From Lagopus muta (Eukaryota; Chordata; Aves; Galliformes; Phasianidae), in the NCBI RefSeq assembly GCF_023343835.1, contig NC_064433.1, positions 138,163,957 to 138,227,956 on the forward strand: a stretch of DNA of 64,000 bases. Direction: 5' to 3'. The translations under genes were made by a program, and so were the position numbers. How positions within the stretch are numbered: the stretch's first letter is position 1; each line of letters starts with the position of its first letter. Shown in pieces: positions 54,101-64,000 of this stretch. The notes under the pieces are model-generated. The model saw only the letters and a program-made list of their open reading frames with translations. It was not told the DNA's origin and searched no databases.

Positions 54101-57100
54101 TCTTTTAATGCTTTCCCCTCCCTCCCCTCCTTTTTTTTATTTCTTTTTTTCAGACTTTGTCTCATTTCCTAGTATATATTTGCAAGGTTAAATAGCTAGA
54201 TCAAGTTATTTTGGTGATGTTACTTCTTCACAGCAGCATGGAGCTGTGACATTCAATCCACAGCAGTGGAGCCAAATAGCATTTGAGGATCTCTGCGTAC
54301 ATTATTTATGTCAGACATCAAAGTGAGAGGCTCACATTTAGGTCTCACCTCAGCCTTATGATCGAATTTAAAGGCAGCAGCAATGCTGTTGTGAGTTATG
54401 CATCAACTGTAAATTGTTTACAAAACACACCTGAATGTTAAACCACCTCAGATCGTTGCGGTGTGATTAGATGGTGAATGTAATTTACGTGACGAGCAGC
54501 AGAGAAGTTCTTCCTTGTACTAACAAGCATGCATTAAAACTGGCTCTTGCTGGCTTCCTTCCCTTAATATCCTTTGCTTCTGAAGTTATTGTCTGATACA
54601 CTTCCCCATCCCAAATTAGTGCAGGTAGTGCTGATTTAGCGCTATTTAGTGTTGATGTAGTATTGCACATGTTTCTTCTGACCGCCATATGCGGTGAGAA
54701 GCTTTTCCTTTCTGAACTGAACAATTATAGACTTGTTTTGCTGTTAAACCGAATATGCAAATAATTATGAGGAAAATAGGCAGCGCTCCCAGTGAAGCCT
54801 CTGGTTTCCAAGTTTCATCCAATTAGTACAGAAGGAAGCTTTCTCACACAGCTTTTATCATGGCCTGTTTCGCTGATCAGCTCTGTAGGCAGAGAAGGGA
54901 CAGAACACTCCTCAGATCAGAAAGCAAATATAGAGCCAATCCATTGCAGTAATCACTGCATGTAAGCTTATAAATACCTTCACGTCCAGTCATGGCAGGT
55001 AATACGTTGGAAATAAATAGAGATCTTCAGTGTTTTGGAAGCGTCCTACAAAATCCAAGCCAAACAATGAGAAGCTTATTTTGCTTAATTTAAAAAGAGA
55101 TTTTATCTTAACTACACCGTTTCCCTTTTGTAGCTGTATCTGATAAGGAGATGGAATATGCCTGCTGGAAACTAGCTGAATGATGCTGAAGCAATGATTG
55201 GAGTGCTGTATTTCAAAATGTATTTGACATAAATGCAGAAACCCTCCATTGGGAGTTAAATCAACAGAGAAAAAGGAGAAAAAAACATCAGGCAATCCTC
55301 AGCCCTCAGTCCTTACAATGTTTTCTGACCTATTTACCATGCTTAAAAGCAAGGATATCCTATTGCTTTGCTGGAAGCATGGGATTTATCACAAGGCCAC
55401 TCATTAACAGAGAGAGGTCTGGCCTCTTCTGACGAAGATCATTTTCACATTGAACTCTGAGAAACTGCAGGAGAAATTAAGAGAGGTCTAACCCAAAAGA
55501 TGCTAAATGACAGCAGTATGCAACCACTAGAATTCTGTGCAATCCAACTTGCCAGCGACTCTCGTTTCTCCTCTCCAAGCAGATGTGGTGTGACTCTGGG
55601 AATATACTTTGGCTTTTATATGTTTCTGCATCATCAGGATTCAAGGCCTCTAGAAGATCCTGTTTGCTAAGCTGCTTGTTGTCTGACTGCCAGTTCATCA
55701 GAGCATACTTTGCAGAGTTACTTGGCTAAAATGAAAAGCTCCGAGAACGGCAATGGCAGCACACAGGACTATAAAAGCTAAGGAAAAATGCACAATTTAT
55801 TGAGCACTGGGAGCTCACAAAGAGAAAGGCAAAGTGCTGAGCCAAATAACCATCTCCACAGCCTATCTCTAGCAGGTAGCTGCAGTTTTAATCTGCAAAA
55901 AAGGTGGATCTCCCCCTTTCTCCTGGTGCCAGATAACAGAATCAGAGCAAACCCTTTAGTCTGGGTAGGTAAAACTTCACTAAGCCAAGTGGGTAGATCT
56001 TCAGCAAGAATTTTGCAGGAATGGTTCATTTTCCATGAGGTTTCTTTCAAAAGGAGCACTTGGGGAACTTGATGCTGATGGCTGAGAGTGGCAGGAGCAA
56101 AACTGGGGTGAAACAGCAGTGATACAGAAACCTACAACCTAAATGGATATAATATAAATATGTGATCAACAGGGCTGAAAGGGTGCAGATGCTGACTGTT
56201 AGGCAAATGGTGACATTTATTGATTGTAACATTTATTGACTGCAACATATATTGGCAGATCATTAAATGGCCTCTATCACCTTGGCGCTTCAATACCAAC
56301 TGCATGCAAAATACACATCATCAACAAATCATACTGTAGGACTAAAAATAAAAACCCTATAAACTCACGTGGTATGATGCAAAAATAGCCCAGGGAGCAT
56401 TTACAAGCCTGGTGAAGACAACAGCTGCTCATGCTGAGCTGTGCTGCGTGGGGCAGCACGACCCCTGCACCCAAAAACAGCGAGGGATCAGCAGAGGGTA
56501 ACATTTGCACTGCCAGATAGAGATGGTGATTTACCATGCAAACCTGGACTGATCCAGGTTTATGGCTGTATCAAACATTCCCAGTGTGCTGAGGACTCAC
56601 ACAGTTGTAAATCGGGATCCCTTCCAAACCTCTCCAGCTATCCAACCCCACCAAATGACCGGGTTTCATCTTCTTTCTCTCTACCTGCTGTTTGCGCTGC
56701 ACTCAAAGTGCAGAAGGGTTACCACACCATGAACAAGCATGAGCTGGTAGAGGTCTGTGGCAATCTTCCGTAAGACTGAAGAGCATTTGTAGAAAAGGAC
56801 CCTGCAAAAGACACTCAAGGGCCACTGTGTGTAGCTTCTGGCCCAGAGGTCTTATAGCTCAGAGCTTTTCTTCCATTAACCCAGTTTGCTAAATGAATTC
56901 TCCATGCAGTGCTGAACGAATGTCGTTAGTGTTCCCTCTGAGAGGAGGAAGGGCTTTGAGTGTGGTTCTGCATGTTTGACTTGCACAGAACACTACCCAC
57001 CATGATGAATGCTTGGCCCAGTCTGATTCTGGTAGGGACAGAACTGGGTGAGCCCAATCCCTGCTGCAGCCAAGTCATAGATCTGCTTTAATCACTCATC

Positions 57101-58394
57101 GTGTGCCCTTCTAAAAACAGCTGGGCTACCTTCCCCACTGTTTCTTAATAGCACTGAAGGATTTTACAGACAGAAGGATCTTTTTTTTTCTTCCTGAATT
57201 CTAGCATTAATGTAATCAGAATCTGCTTCTATGCATTTATTTTTGTGATAGCATTGTCCTTGAGCTTACATGGCTCCTGTCTATCTGTGGTATTTACTCA
57301 CAGTGGTCCTACCCCCTTCTCCAGGCTTTCTTTTTCCAGATGGAATGAGCCAAGCTCTCAGATCACTGCCACGCTTCTAAGGAGTCTGTTCCAGTGTGAT
57401 TTCAGTTTTCCTGAACGCAGCTGTCCAAGTCTCTATGCTGCAGTCTAAACGAGATTTTACCAATGACTCTGCAAAACACCCTTATTCTGCCCCAGTTCCC
57501 CATCAGGCGTATCTTAGAATCCTCTTTTTGTGGATGGTCACATCAGTGCTCTGAGATCAATGTCTGCAGCAAAAGTTTTAGGGCTCGTTCCTTAGCGATG
57601 TCACAGACTCATCAGCTCGATGGAGCAGTGACAGCTGCTCCCGGCCAAGACCTTCCCCTGCAGCTCATAGGACGCAGACCGGAGGCAACTGCCAACTTCC
57701 CTGCCCCCAGGACCTTACCCAGGGGAACCACCGATTCGCTGCCACCCAGTCTGCAGCATTATGAAGGTGCTTACTGCATCTGTGCTAACAGAACACAGGG
57801 TAAATTGTAGTAAATACACATGAAAAATGATCTGGAAATCTTGAATCCTGTTTAATTGAAATTCAGGACCTTTTCGATCACTTGTAGCCTCTTTGATTCC
57901 TAGCAGTCCTGTTCTCATTCTTCATTTCTTTCCTGGTCTTCATTAAGTGTGAATAAAATACTTCAAAAATGCCAATCAAAATAGATTTCTTTCTGCAGAG
58001 GGAGCCCCGCGTGACTGTTGTCCTTCTCCATTTCTTCCTTCTCCAGCTCTAACCTTCATCTATCACACGTGATGTAGACTGGGTGAGGACCATGCTTCTA
58101 TATTCATCTCTGCCTCAAGCAGAATGCTCATTATTGGTTTCTGGGAGAATAAAGAACACAACAGATCAATGCCATTATCTCAAGCTGCACTTAGAAGACA
58201 AATGTGGTGTAGCTGTTGATGGACTCAGGAGTACAGAAGCAGGGCTACATTTGGGGCTGTGGCAAACTAGCCAGAGGGCTCTGAGGGCACTTCCATCCAA
58301 AGAACACAGCCAGGGTAGAAGTTACAAATTCTCCAAGGATACAAAGCTGAGAGTTGTCTTCACTGACCTGAAAAATGAAGCAGATGTTAACAGA
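51126..58394. other. Intergenic region, distal part
   Basis: AT-rich to moderate GC sequence. A patch at about 57360-57560 may be a very old CR1-like remnant. Otherwise I see no gene, RNA gene or structured repeat. Open frames of around 90-115 codons (55788-56072, 56441-56773, 57463-57810, 58083-58421) show no recognisable domain. Confidence 0.7.
57360..57560 (-). mobile_element. Possible ancient CR1-like remnant
   Basis: ctgaacgcagctgtccaagt, gagattttaccaatgactct and caaaacacccttattctgcc follow the general order of old CR1/L3-type copies read in reverse. Similarity is weak. Confidence 0.35.
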
Positions 58395-58733
58395 ACTTTC
58401 AAAAGTGATCTGAGCCAGTGACAGCATTTCTGCTTTGGCATGGCTCTAACAGCACCTGCCGTGAGGTAGCACAGCAACTGGGCTGTAGGCTCGAGGGCTT
58501 TAAGTTGTGTGCCAAGGGAGGCTCAGATGGGCTGTTAGGAAAGAAGGAGCTCTTCAGGAGTTGTGAGGCACTGGCACAGGCTGCCCTGGGAAGAGTGGAG
58601 TCACCATCTCTGGAGGTGTTCAAGAACCTCGTGCATGTGGCACTGAGGAGTGTGGTGTGGGCACGGTGGGGGTGGGCTGGGGTTTGGACTAGTGGTCTGT
58701 TCTGACTTCAGTGATTCTGTGATTCTATGCAAT
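58395..58733 (+). mobile_element. CR1 LINE fragment with 3' end
   Basis: The diverged body contains gtgccaagggaggctcagat, gaggcactggcacaggctgc, ctgggaagagtggagtcacc and catctctggaggtgttcaag. It ends with gtgattctgtgattctatg, the CR1 terminal repeats. Subtype like the copy at 32519. It lies about 1.4 kb upstream of the ARHGEF7 start. Confidence 0.9.
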
Positions 58734-58944
58734 TGTAGCTGGGGAAGGTTTGAGTGTTTTGGAGGAGAGTGCCCGCTGTCCCCAGAGCATGTCTGCCTGG
58801 CTGGATGTGGATTGTGTCACCAGCCATGGGATTTTGCGTCCAGTGGTGTTTCTCTGTGAGGGGAGGGATCTCTGCCTTCTGCAAACATGTTTTAGAAATA
58901 CATCTCTCTTTGTTTTGTTTTGTTGGTTGCTTGTTTAAATAGAT

Positions 58945-59373
58945 GAAGTGGGTCCAGAGGAGGGTCACGAAGATGGAAGAGCTTATTCAGTCTGGAGAAG
59001 GCTACTGGGAGACCTCACTGTGACCTTCTAGTACTTGAAGTGACCTTACAAAGAGGAGGGGGACCTTTTCACACATTCTGACATTGACAGGACAAGAGGA
59101 GGGGGGGTGTGGGGGCGGGGGTAGCTTTAAACTAAAAGAGGGGAAATTTAGTTTAGATGTTAGGTGGAAATTCTTTACTCAGAGGGCAGTGAGGTGCTGG
59201 CACAGCTACCCAGAGAGGCTGTAGTGCCCCATCCATGATGGTGCTCAAGGCCAGGTTGGATGGGGCCCCGTGCAGCTGAGTTGGTGGGGGGTAGCCCTGA
59301 CCATGGCATGGGGTTGGAATGAGATGATCTTTAAGGACTCTTTCAACCCAAGCCATCCTGTGATTCCACGATC
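58945..59373 (+). mobile_element. CR1 LINE fragment with 3' end and internal G-rich expansion
   Basis: It starts gggtccagaggagggtcacg, aagatggaagagcttattca. It continues gacctcactgtgaccttcta, gaggtgctggcacagctacc and gctcaaggccaggttggatg, and ends caacccaagccatcctgtgattcc. A G-rich block (59101-59121) replaces the usual aggggtaatgg-like stretch of CR1. Confidence 0.93.
59101..59121 (+). other. G-quadruplex-type run inside CR1
   Basis: G7, then TGT, G5, C, G5. The G7 can supply two G3 tracts, which meets the four-tract G4 pattern. Confidence 0.6.
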
Positions 59374-59627
59374 TGTGTGTTTACTGTGAAGTACTGCTCT
59401 GTACATATGAGACTTTTTCTCAGAAGGATGTAAACTTCCATAGGGCGAATCTCCCTGTGAGAGTTACCTGCTGCGTGGGAGCTCTGGTTTCTGGTCAGAC
59501 CGATGTTCAACCTGTCTCCTCAACACTGAGATCCCGACCTTGGTTTGGCACAGGGAGAACTGTACATCCATCTAGAGCACTTCCTCACTGCTCCAGAGGC
59601 TGACAGACGAGGCAGTAACAGCCATAA

Positions 59628-59712
59628 GAGCCCCATCCAACCTGGCCTTGGATCCCTCCAGGGATGGGGCGCGCACAGCCTCTCTAGGCAACCCGTGCCA
59701 GCGCCTCACCGC
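59628..59712 (-). mobile_element. Short CR1 fragment abutting the ARHGEF7 CpG island
   Basis: The plus strand reads agccccatccaacctggcct, ccctccagggatggggcgcg, gcctctctaggcaacccgtg, ccagcgcctcaccgc. This is the reverse complement of the CR1 3'-proximal region, with both ends cut. CpG-rich sequence starts directly at its right edge. Confidence 0.88.
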
Positions 59713-59970
59713 GCTCGCAGTAACGGATCGATCCCGAGCACCCTCCCGCTGCAGCCCGCTCCCCCGTGCCGCACAGGCCCGCCGCAAGCAGCCTGCGGAG
59801 GCGGGCGGCTCCCCCAGCGCTCCGCAGCCGCGGAAGCTCCGCGCCGCTCGTGCCGCCGGGGGGCAGCAGCCGCCGCCCGGTCCGGTTCCGCGGGCGCGGG
59901 GGAGGGGGGTCCGCGGGCGCGCAAGCCCCGTGCCGTCACGGGGCGGGGAGGAGGCGGCTCTGCGGCTGCA

Positions 59971-60000
59971 TGTGTGTGTGTGTATGTGTGCGTGTGTGTG
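59971..60000 (+). repeat. (TG)n-rich microsatellite in ARHGEF7 5' flank/leader
   Basis: A TG run with interruptions by TATG and CGTG, lying inside the CpG island 140-170 bp upstream of the start codon. Confidence 0.9.
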
Positions 60001-60136
60001 GCGGGGCGTCGTCATCCGCATTCACATGGGGGAGGCGGGGGCCTCGGCCTGAAACCCCCGCCCGGGGAGGGGAGACAGCGATCCCATAAAGCCGCCCCCC
60101 CTCCCCCTCTCCCCTCCAACCCAGCTCCGCGCGGCC

Positions 60137-60301
60137 ATGACTTCGGCCGAGCAGACCGTTACGTGGCTGATCGCCCTGGGCGTGCTGGAGTCGCCCAAGA
60201 AGAGCATCGCCGACCCCGAGGGCTTCCTGCAGTCCTCCCTGAAGGACGGCGTGGTGCTGTGCCGCCTGCTCGAGCGCCTGCTGCCGGGATCCATCGAGAA
60301 A
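60137..60301 (+). CDS. ARHGEF7: ARHGEF7 (beta-PIX) coding exon 1, residues 1-55, CH domain N-terminal part
   Basis: The ATG at 60137 is in strong Kozak context (gcggccATGa). The translation begins [20 protein letters not shown], then [20 protein letters not shown], then [15 protein letters not shown]. This is the start of the calponin-homology domain of Rho guanine nucleotide exchange factor 7, closely matching human beta-PIX as I remember it. The exon ends in phase 0 at AAA, followed by a consensus donor GTGAGT (60302-60307). There is no in-frame ATG between the preceding stop and this codon, which supports the start. The full protein, encoded further right, has CH, SH3, DH and PH domains, a GIT-binding region and a coiled coil. 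It activates Rac1/Cdc42 and links PAK and GIT proteins at focal adhesions and cell edges. In-frame translation beyond 60301 is intron. Confidence 0.97.
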
Positions 60302-60825
60302 GTGAGTCGGGGGGAGCGGGCTTTGTCAGGCCGGGGGCGGCGGCACGGCGCGGGGGGCACGGCGGCACGGCGGCCTCCGACTCGGAGCCCCCGGAGGTTC
60401 GGTGCTGAGTTCCTCCCGGAGACGATGGAGCCGGCGGGAGGGAACAAAAAGCGCTCCCTTAGCCCCGTGGCCGCCGCTAACATTCACGTTTCACAATTTG
60501 ATTTCCTTGTGCCGCTGTGTAATGCGGGCTGTTGTCCTGCTTGCTTTCTTTATTTGGGCTTTCTGGAGGCCTCCGTGTGCTGGCACACCTCATGGAGCCA
60601 ACTTTCCCCATCTTGCTGGTGACTACTGAAGGTCACCTGGCAGGTGGCTGTGGTCACCTGGTTTTCTGGAGCCTCAGAGTTGGAAACCTTTGAGCTATGT
60701 AGGGTTCTGGGTTTGGAGCGGGCTCTTCAATTCCCCACAGATTGTCACTGCTTTGTGCTGTTGTCCACCCTGCTATGTTTGGCAGCTTGCTGCTGTCCTC
60801 ATGGACTGCAAGCAAATGGGGGATG

Positions 60826-60885
60826 TGGAAATGACACTGGAGCCCACAAGTGTTATGGAAATGACACAGGAGCATGAGTAACACA
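60826..60885 (+). repeat. 30-bp near-tandem duplication
   Basis: Two copies of a unit containing tggaaatgacacNggagc, with period 30 bp and a few mismatches. In one frame it reads as a repeated GNDTGA. It lies just before a CR1 fragment. Confidence 0.7.
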
Positions 60886-60887
60886 GG

Positions 60888-61083
60888 GACCAGCTCAGGG
60901 ACAGCTGCTGTGGCCTGGAGCAAGCTGCCCATGGAAAATGTGGAGTCTCCTTCTCCGGAGTGACTCAGAACCCACCTGGGTGCTGTCCTGTGTGACCTCC
61001 CCTAGGGAACCTGCTTTAGCAGAGGGTTAGGCTAGATGGATCTCCAGAGGTCAATCCCAACCCCTATGGTTCTGTTATTCTGT
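60888..61083 (+). mobile_element. CR1 LINE 3' fragment
   Basis: ggagcaagctgcccatggaa, gtggagtctccttctccgga, gcagagggttaggctagatg, gatctccagaggtcaatccc and gttctgttattctgtg are in the order of the CR1 3' UTR, ending at the terminal repeats. The copy is in sense orientation in ARHGEF7 intron 1. Confidence 0.9.
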
Positions 61084-62165
61084 GTGTGTGATGCAGCTGG
61101 AAATAATGCGTGTCCACTCCTTGGCAGCAGTTGGGGTGCAGACCCCCTCAGGAATAGTTTGTTGGTGCATCCTTCTGTCTGCATGACAGCCGTGGTGGTT
61201 TCCTAGTTTGTCTCGCTGTGCCTCCCCGCCTCTGGTCTCCAGAGCCCCATGGAGCTGGGTGCTGAGCATTGGGGCAACACAGGGCTATCCCTGCACTCCT
61301 GATAAGCCTGGGAGGATAGAGTCTTGAGATGGAGTAGGGAACAGGTTCTGCAGCAGGCACATTGAAAGAGATATGAGTGCGATGGAAATAAGTGCTAGGA
61401 AAGTGTTTTCCAACTTCACGTGCTTCTGTGTACGGTGCAGCTAGGAGTGGCTTTGATGTGAAAGAGAGGCGTGCTTTTGCTATCGTGTCGAAGGAGACAA
61501 CGCTTCTGATACTGGTGTCTCTTCCCAACCCCAGACCTGGAGGAGGCTGTGCAGGGGCACAGCTTCTCACAGGAGCTGTCAGTGGGGTGCTGCTATCCAT
61601 TCTGCCATACAGAGATGAGCCTAATGGTGCAGGGATGTGCAGAGGGTGATGATGGGCTGGGACGGCTGGCAGAGAAGAGAAGGCCTCTCGGCCTGCCACC
61701 TACCCCAGTCAGCCTGTGTCCAGCTTTCTGCTAGAGCTCTGTATATCCACTAATTCCTTTGTTTTGTGAGCGGATCTATACGTAGTTTTTGGCCTTTCAC
61801 GCTGTGCTTTCTAGCCCATAGGTGCCTTTGAAAGACTCACGAACTCATGTTCCGGTCCAACTTTGTGCATATGCTTTCTCTGTAGTTTCAGTGCGTACCC
61901 TACCGTGCTAGCTGGGAACACGAAAGGAGTATGTCTGAGCTATTTGTATAATACTGTTCTCTTTTTTTTCTTTTACTTCCTGTGGCTTGCCAATAAAACA
62001 TATAGCATTAATATCCCTACGTCTTTGTATCCTGGTATTTTTTTTTCCTCGTGTCTTTTTGTTTTTGCTACTACTGTTCATTTATAGAGAATTATTTTTA
62101 TACTGAGCACGTTTTAAATATGAGTCCCTTTATTCCCTATTTGTCCTGAAAGTCTTCAGTTCAAA

Positions 62166-62207
62166 CTGTCTGAGCTCAGACAGCTTCAGCTCAGACTTGT
62201 CTGAGCT
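62166..62207. repeat. Cluster of two perfect palindromes
   Basis: 62166-62183 is an 18-bp spacerless palindrome (ctgtctgagctcagacag). 62188-62207 is a 9-bp stem with a 2-nt loop (agctcagac tt gtctgagct). Both share the word gtctgagctcagac or its halves. Confidence 0.9.
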
Positions 62208-63561
62208 CTCACCAGTACCTGGTTTGAGCCACAGATGTAGACTGGTTCAGCTCTCAGTATCATTTAACATCACAACTTTCTATGAATACCTGGCATAAGC
62301 AAGAAATTGGAAGACTCCCTCAGCTTATCTTCCTGTTAATACAAAATAGCAACTAAAACCAACAAAGAAGGATTGCTTATCAGTTTCTTGAAGATGTTTT
62401 CTAGCAAATGCTCTAAAAGCATTTCTTTCTTTCAAAAACTGTTTAGGAAGAGGACTCAACGCTCACAGGAATTTAATAATGTATTTTTGGCATTTTGTGC
62501 TTTGAAAGCCTCTGGGTACCCTGCGAGTAATTAGTAGACTAATTTTAGTAAATAAGGGTTGTCTGCCCATACAAGGAGTGAAGCACCTGAAGGTCAGCTA
62601 GCAGATTGTTTTTCAGTCAATAAAATGAATTGGTGGGTTTGAGGGCTGGTCACTGTTCTTCCTGTAGATTGCATTGTGTTTGTGTGCTGACTTTGTGCAG
62701 AGTAACTCCTTGTCAGGGAGCATTGGCTGCATTTGTTTACAGAACAGCTGCCTGTCTTGAGCAGCAGACAGGTATTCAATTCATCTGATTCCAGGAACTG
62801 TGAATGAGAGTGCATTGGAAGGCAGCATTACTATGCATTGCATCTCTTGCTTTTGGGCTGCTGCTGGCCATTGCTGCAGTTGCGTTGCTTTTGAAGAGTG
62901 GCCACGAGGAGGTAAAGCCAGGCAGGATTTGGGCAGAGCAATAGTCCTGATGAACAGTTTTGTAACATGGGAAAGGGGCAGAAGGCAGAGCAGTTGCCTG
63001 CAACCAACAGGGCAATGACTGCCACCTCCCTGTGCCCAAACCCAGCGATGCCTCAACTCCTTAAAGCTCAAACTTGCATTGCACCAGTCTGTGGATCTAT
63101 GCTAGTGGATGGAGAGCTGTACTGAAAGTCATTTGAATGGGAAGCCAAGGTTTTGTGTTACAGTTCTTTAAGGCTGAGCGGCCTTGGGGTCAGGGAGAGG
63201 CTGCTGCAGCCGTACTGCCATGCAGTTGTTCACTGTGTGCATGTCTTCTGCTGCAGAGATCATTCTCCAGACAAATCCCTCCATCACAGGCCCATTTGAC
63301 CCACTTTTGGCATTGTAAATAGAGATTAAAACTGGAGCGAGAATTTTCCTTGTCATCCTTTGCTTCGCGCTCCATTAAGTTCTGTTTGTACTTTCATTTT
63401 TGGCCAGTTGCTCGACTGAAATGTATTACTTTGAGGACAGCTCCATTGGCTTTGGAGGAAACGGGATGTTCTTTTGGGGGGGAAGGAGTACTGTCTCTCA
63501 ACTGGGAACTTCTGTGAGGGTCTGTGGCCCCTCTGCTATTGGTGCATCCCAGGCACTTAGT

Positions 63562-63591
63562 GACAGCCTTAGACAGCCTTAAACAGCCTTG
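63562..63591 (+). repeat. 10-bp tandem repeat, three units
   Basis: gacagcctta, gacagcctta, aacagccttg in series. Confidence 0.85.
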
Positions 63592-64000
63592 ACTGCTGTG
63601 CCTGTGGGGCCTGGCCTCCTGGAGGATGCTTCAATGGTGCAGGTGTGCAAGAGGAGTCATGAGAAGCTGGCTGGGGCAAGAAGGTAATATGTTTCCTCGC
63701 TGATGGAGGCTCAGCATATGGTCAAAGCAAAACTTGTTTCTCCCTCTGGAGGACTGGTCACTGGGGTCAGCGTTTGTGGTTATTTGTCGGTGCTGGGTTG
63801 GGACTGATGGGAGATTTGACCTAATGGTTGAGGTCTCTGGAGAAAAGAGGCATTTTGAATTTTAATTTGGGAAGAATTGAGCTGTGTGAGAATCCAGAGG
63901 CGGAATGGAATGCTCTTCATGAGCACAAGCACTTGGAGTCTGAGTCCCCAGAAGGAGTGTCCAGGCTGTCATGTGTTGTGACCATCTCAGCAGCATTGCC

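Larger units (their letters stand above)
59700..60480 (+). promoter_or_regulatory. ARHGEF7: CpG-island promoter and 5' leader of ARHGEF7
   Basis: A CpG-dense block surrounds exon 1. It includes a G-rich stretch at about 59878-59925, a TG-rich microsatellite, and the sequence cccataaagcc (about 60085) as the only TATA-like word, about 45 bp before the ATG and so probably inside the leader. The transcription start cannot be placed from sequence alone. Open frames across this island on both strands are GC artefacts. Confidence 0.85.
60302..64000 (+). other. ARHGEF7: ARHGEF7 intron 1 (partial)
   Basis: It starts with the GTGAGT donor. After the CpG island tail it holds a 30-bp near-tandem duplication, a CR1 fragment, a palindrome cluster and a 10-bp triple repeat. 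The next ARHGEF7 exon (expected to continue with the CH domain after IEK) was not found in the window. Confidence 0.85.

Noticed and set aside
56441-56773. 110-codon plus-strand open frame
   Set aside because: No family resemblance; overlapping frames on the other strand are of similar quality.
59545-60408. 287-codon plus-strand frame across the ARHGEF7 promoter
   Set aside because: It overlaps exon 1 in a different frame, starts in non-promoter DNA, and includes a CR1 scrap and the TG repeat. It is a CpG-island artefact.
60302-60622. Continuation of the ARHGEF7 frame past residue 55
   Set aside because: The frame stays open for about 106 more codons, but a perfect GTGAGT donor follows AAA and the downstream residues do not match the CH domain; it is intron.

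Overview
This is a vertebrate nuclear window and almost certainly a bird, with a galliform such as chicken most likely. It holds at least fifteen CR1 LINE fragments. It also carries two GC-rich CpG islands in otherwise AT-rich DNA, and short coding exons separated by kilobase-scale introns with GT/AG ends. There is no bacterial-style gene organisation. No phage, CRISPR array, tRNA, rRNA or intact endogenous virus was recognised.

Two real protein-coding genes are visible, arranged head to head. On the minus strand, from about 29.3 kb to beyond the left edge, lies ANKRD10. Four coding exons are present: exon 1 (29065-29265), exon 2 (22720-22872), exon 3 (15037-15128) and exon 4 (3373-3622). They join in phase and give the first 232 residues: an ankyrin-repeat array followed by a basic, NLS-like stretch. 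The remaining C-terminal exons were not found and should lie to the left of base 1. On the plus strand, ARHGEF7 (beta-PIX) begins at 60137. Only coding exon 1 (60137-60301, 55 residues of the CH domain) is in the window, and the rest is its first intron. ANKRD10 and ARHGEF7 are also divergent neighbours on human 13q34, so this is conserved synteny. The two start codons are about 31 kb apart here.

Layout: 1-3372 is the start of ANKRD10 intron 4, with a possible intronic poly(A) site right after exon 4. 3623-15036 is intron 3, AT-rich with no CR1 recognised. 15129-22719 is intron 2, with one CR1, a 24-bp tandem duplication, a 36-T tract and a hairpin. 22873-29064 is intron 1, with three CR1 pieces. 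About 28.4-29.8 kb is the ANKRD10 CpG-island promoter. 29.8-59.6 kb is intergenic and rich in CR1 (including a reverse-transcriptase remnant at 36838-37610), with microsatellites and no convincing gene. About 59.7-60.5 kb is the ARHGEF7 CpG-island promoter, abutted by a CR1 fragment. 60302-64000 is ARHGEF7 intron 1, with another CR1 and a cluster of perfect palindromes.

The two genes are not known to act in one pathway. ARHGEF7 is a Rac1/Cdc42 exchange factor and scaffold; ANKRD10 is a poorly characterised ankyrin protein. I found no new biological system. The observations most worth checking are the possible intronic polyadenylation isoform of ANKRD10, the upstream ORFs ahead of ARHGEF7, and a few structured sequence elements.
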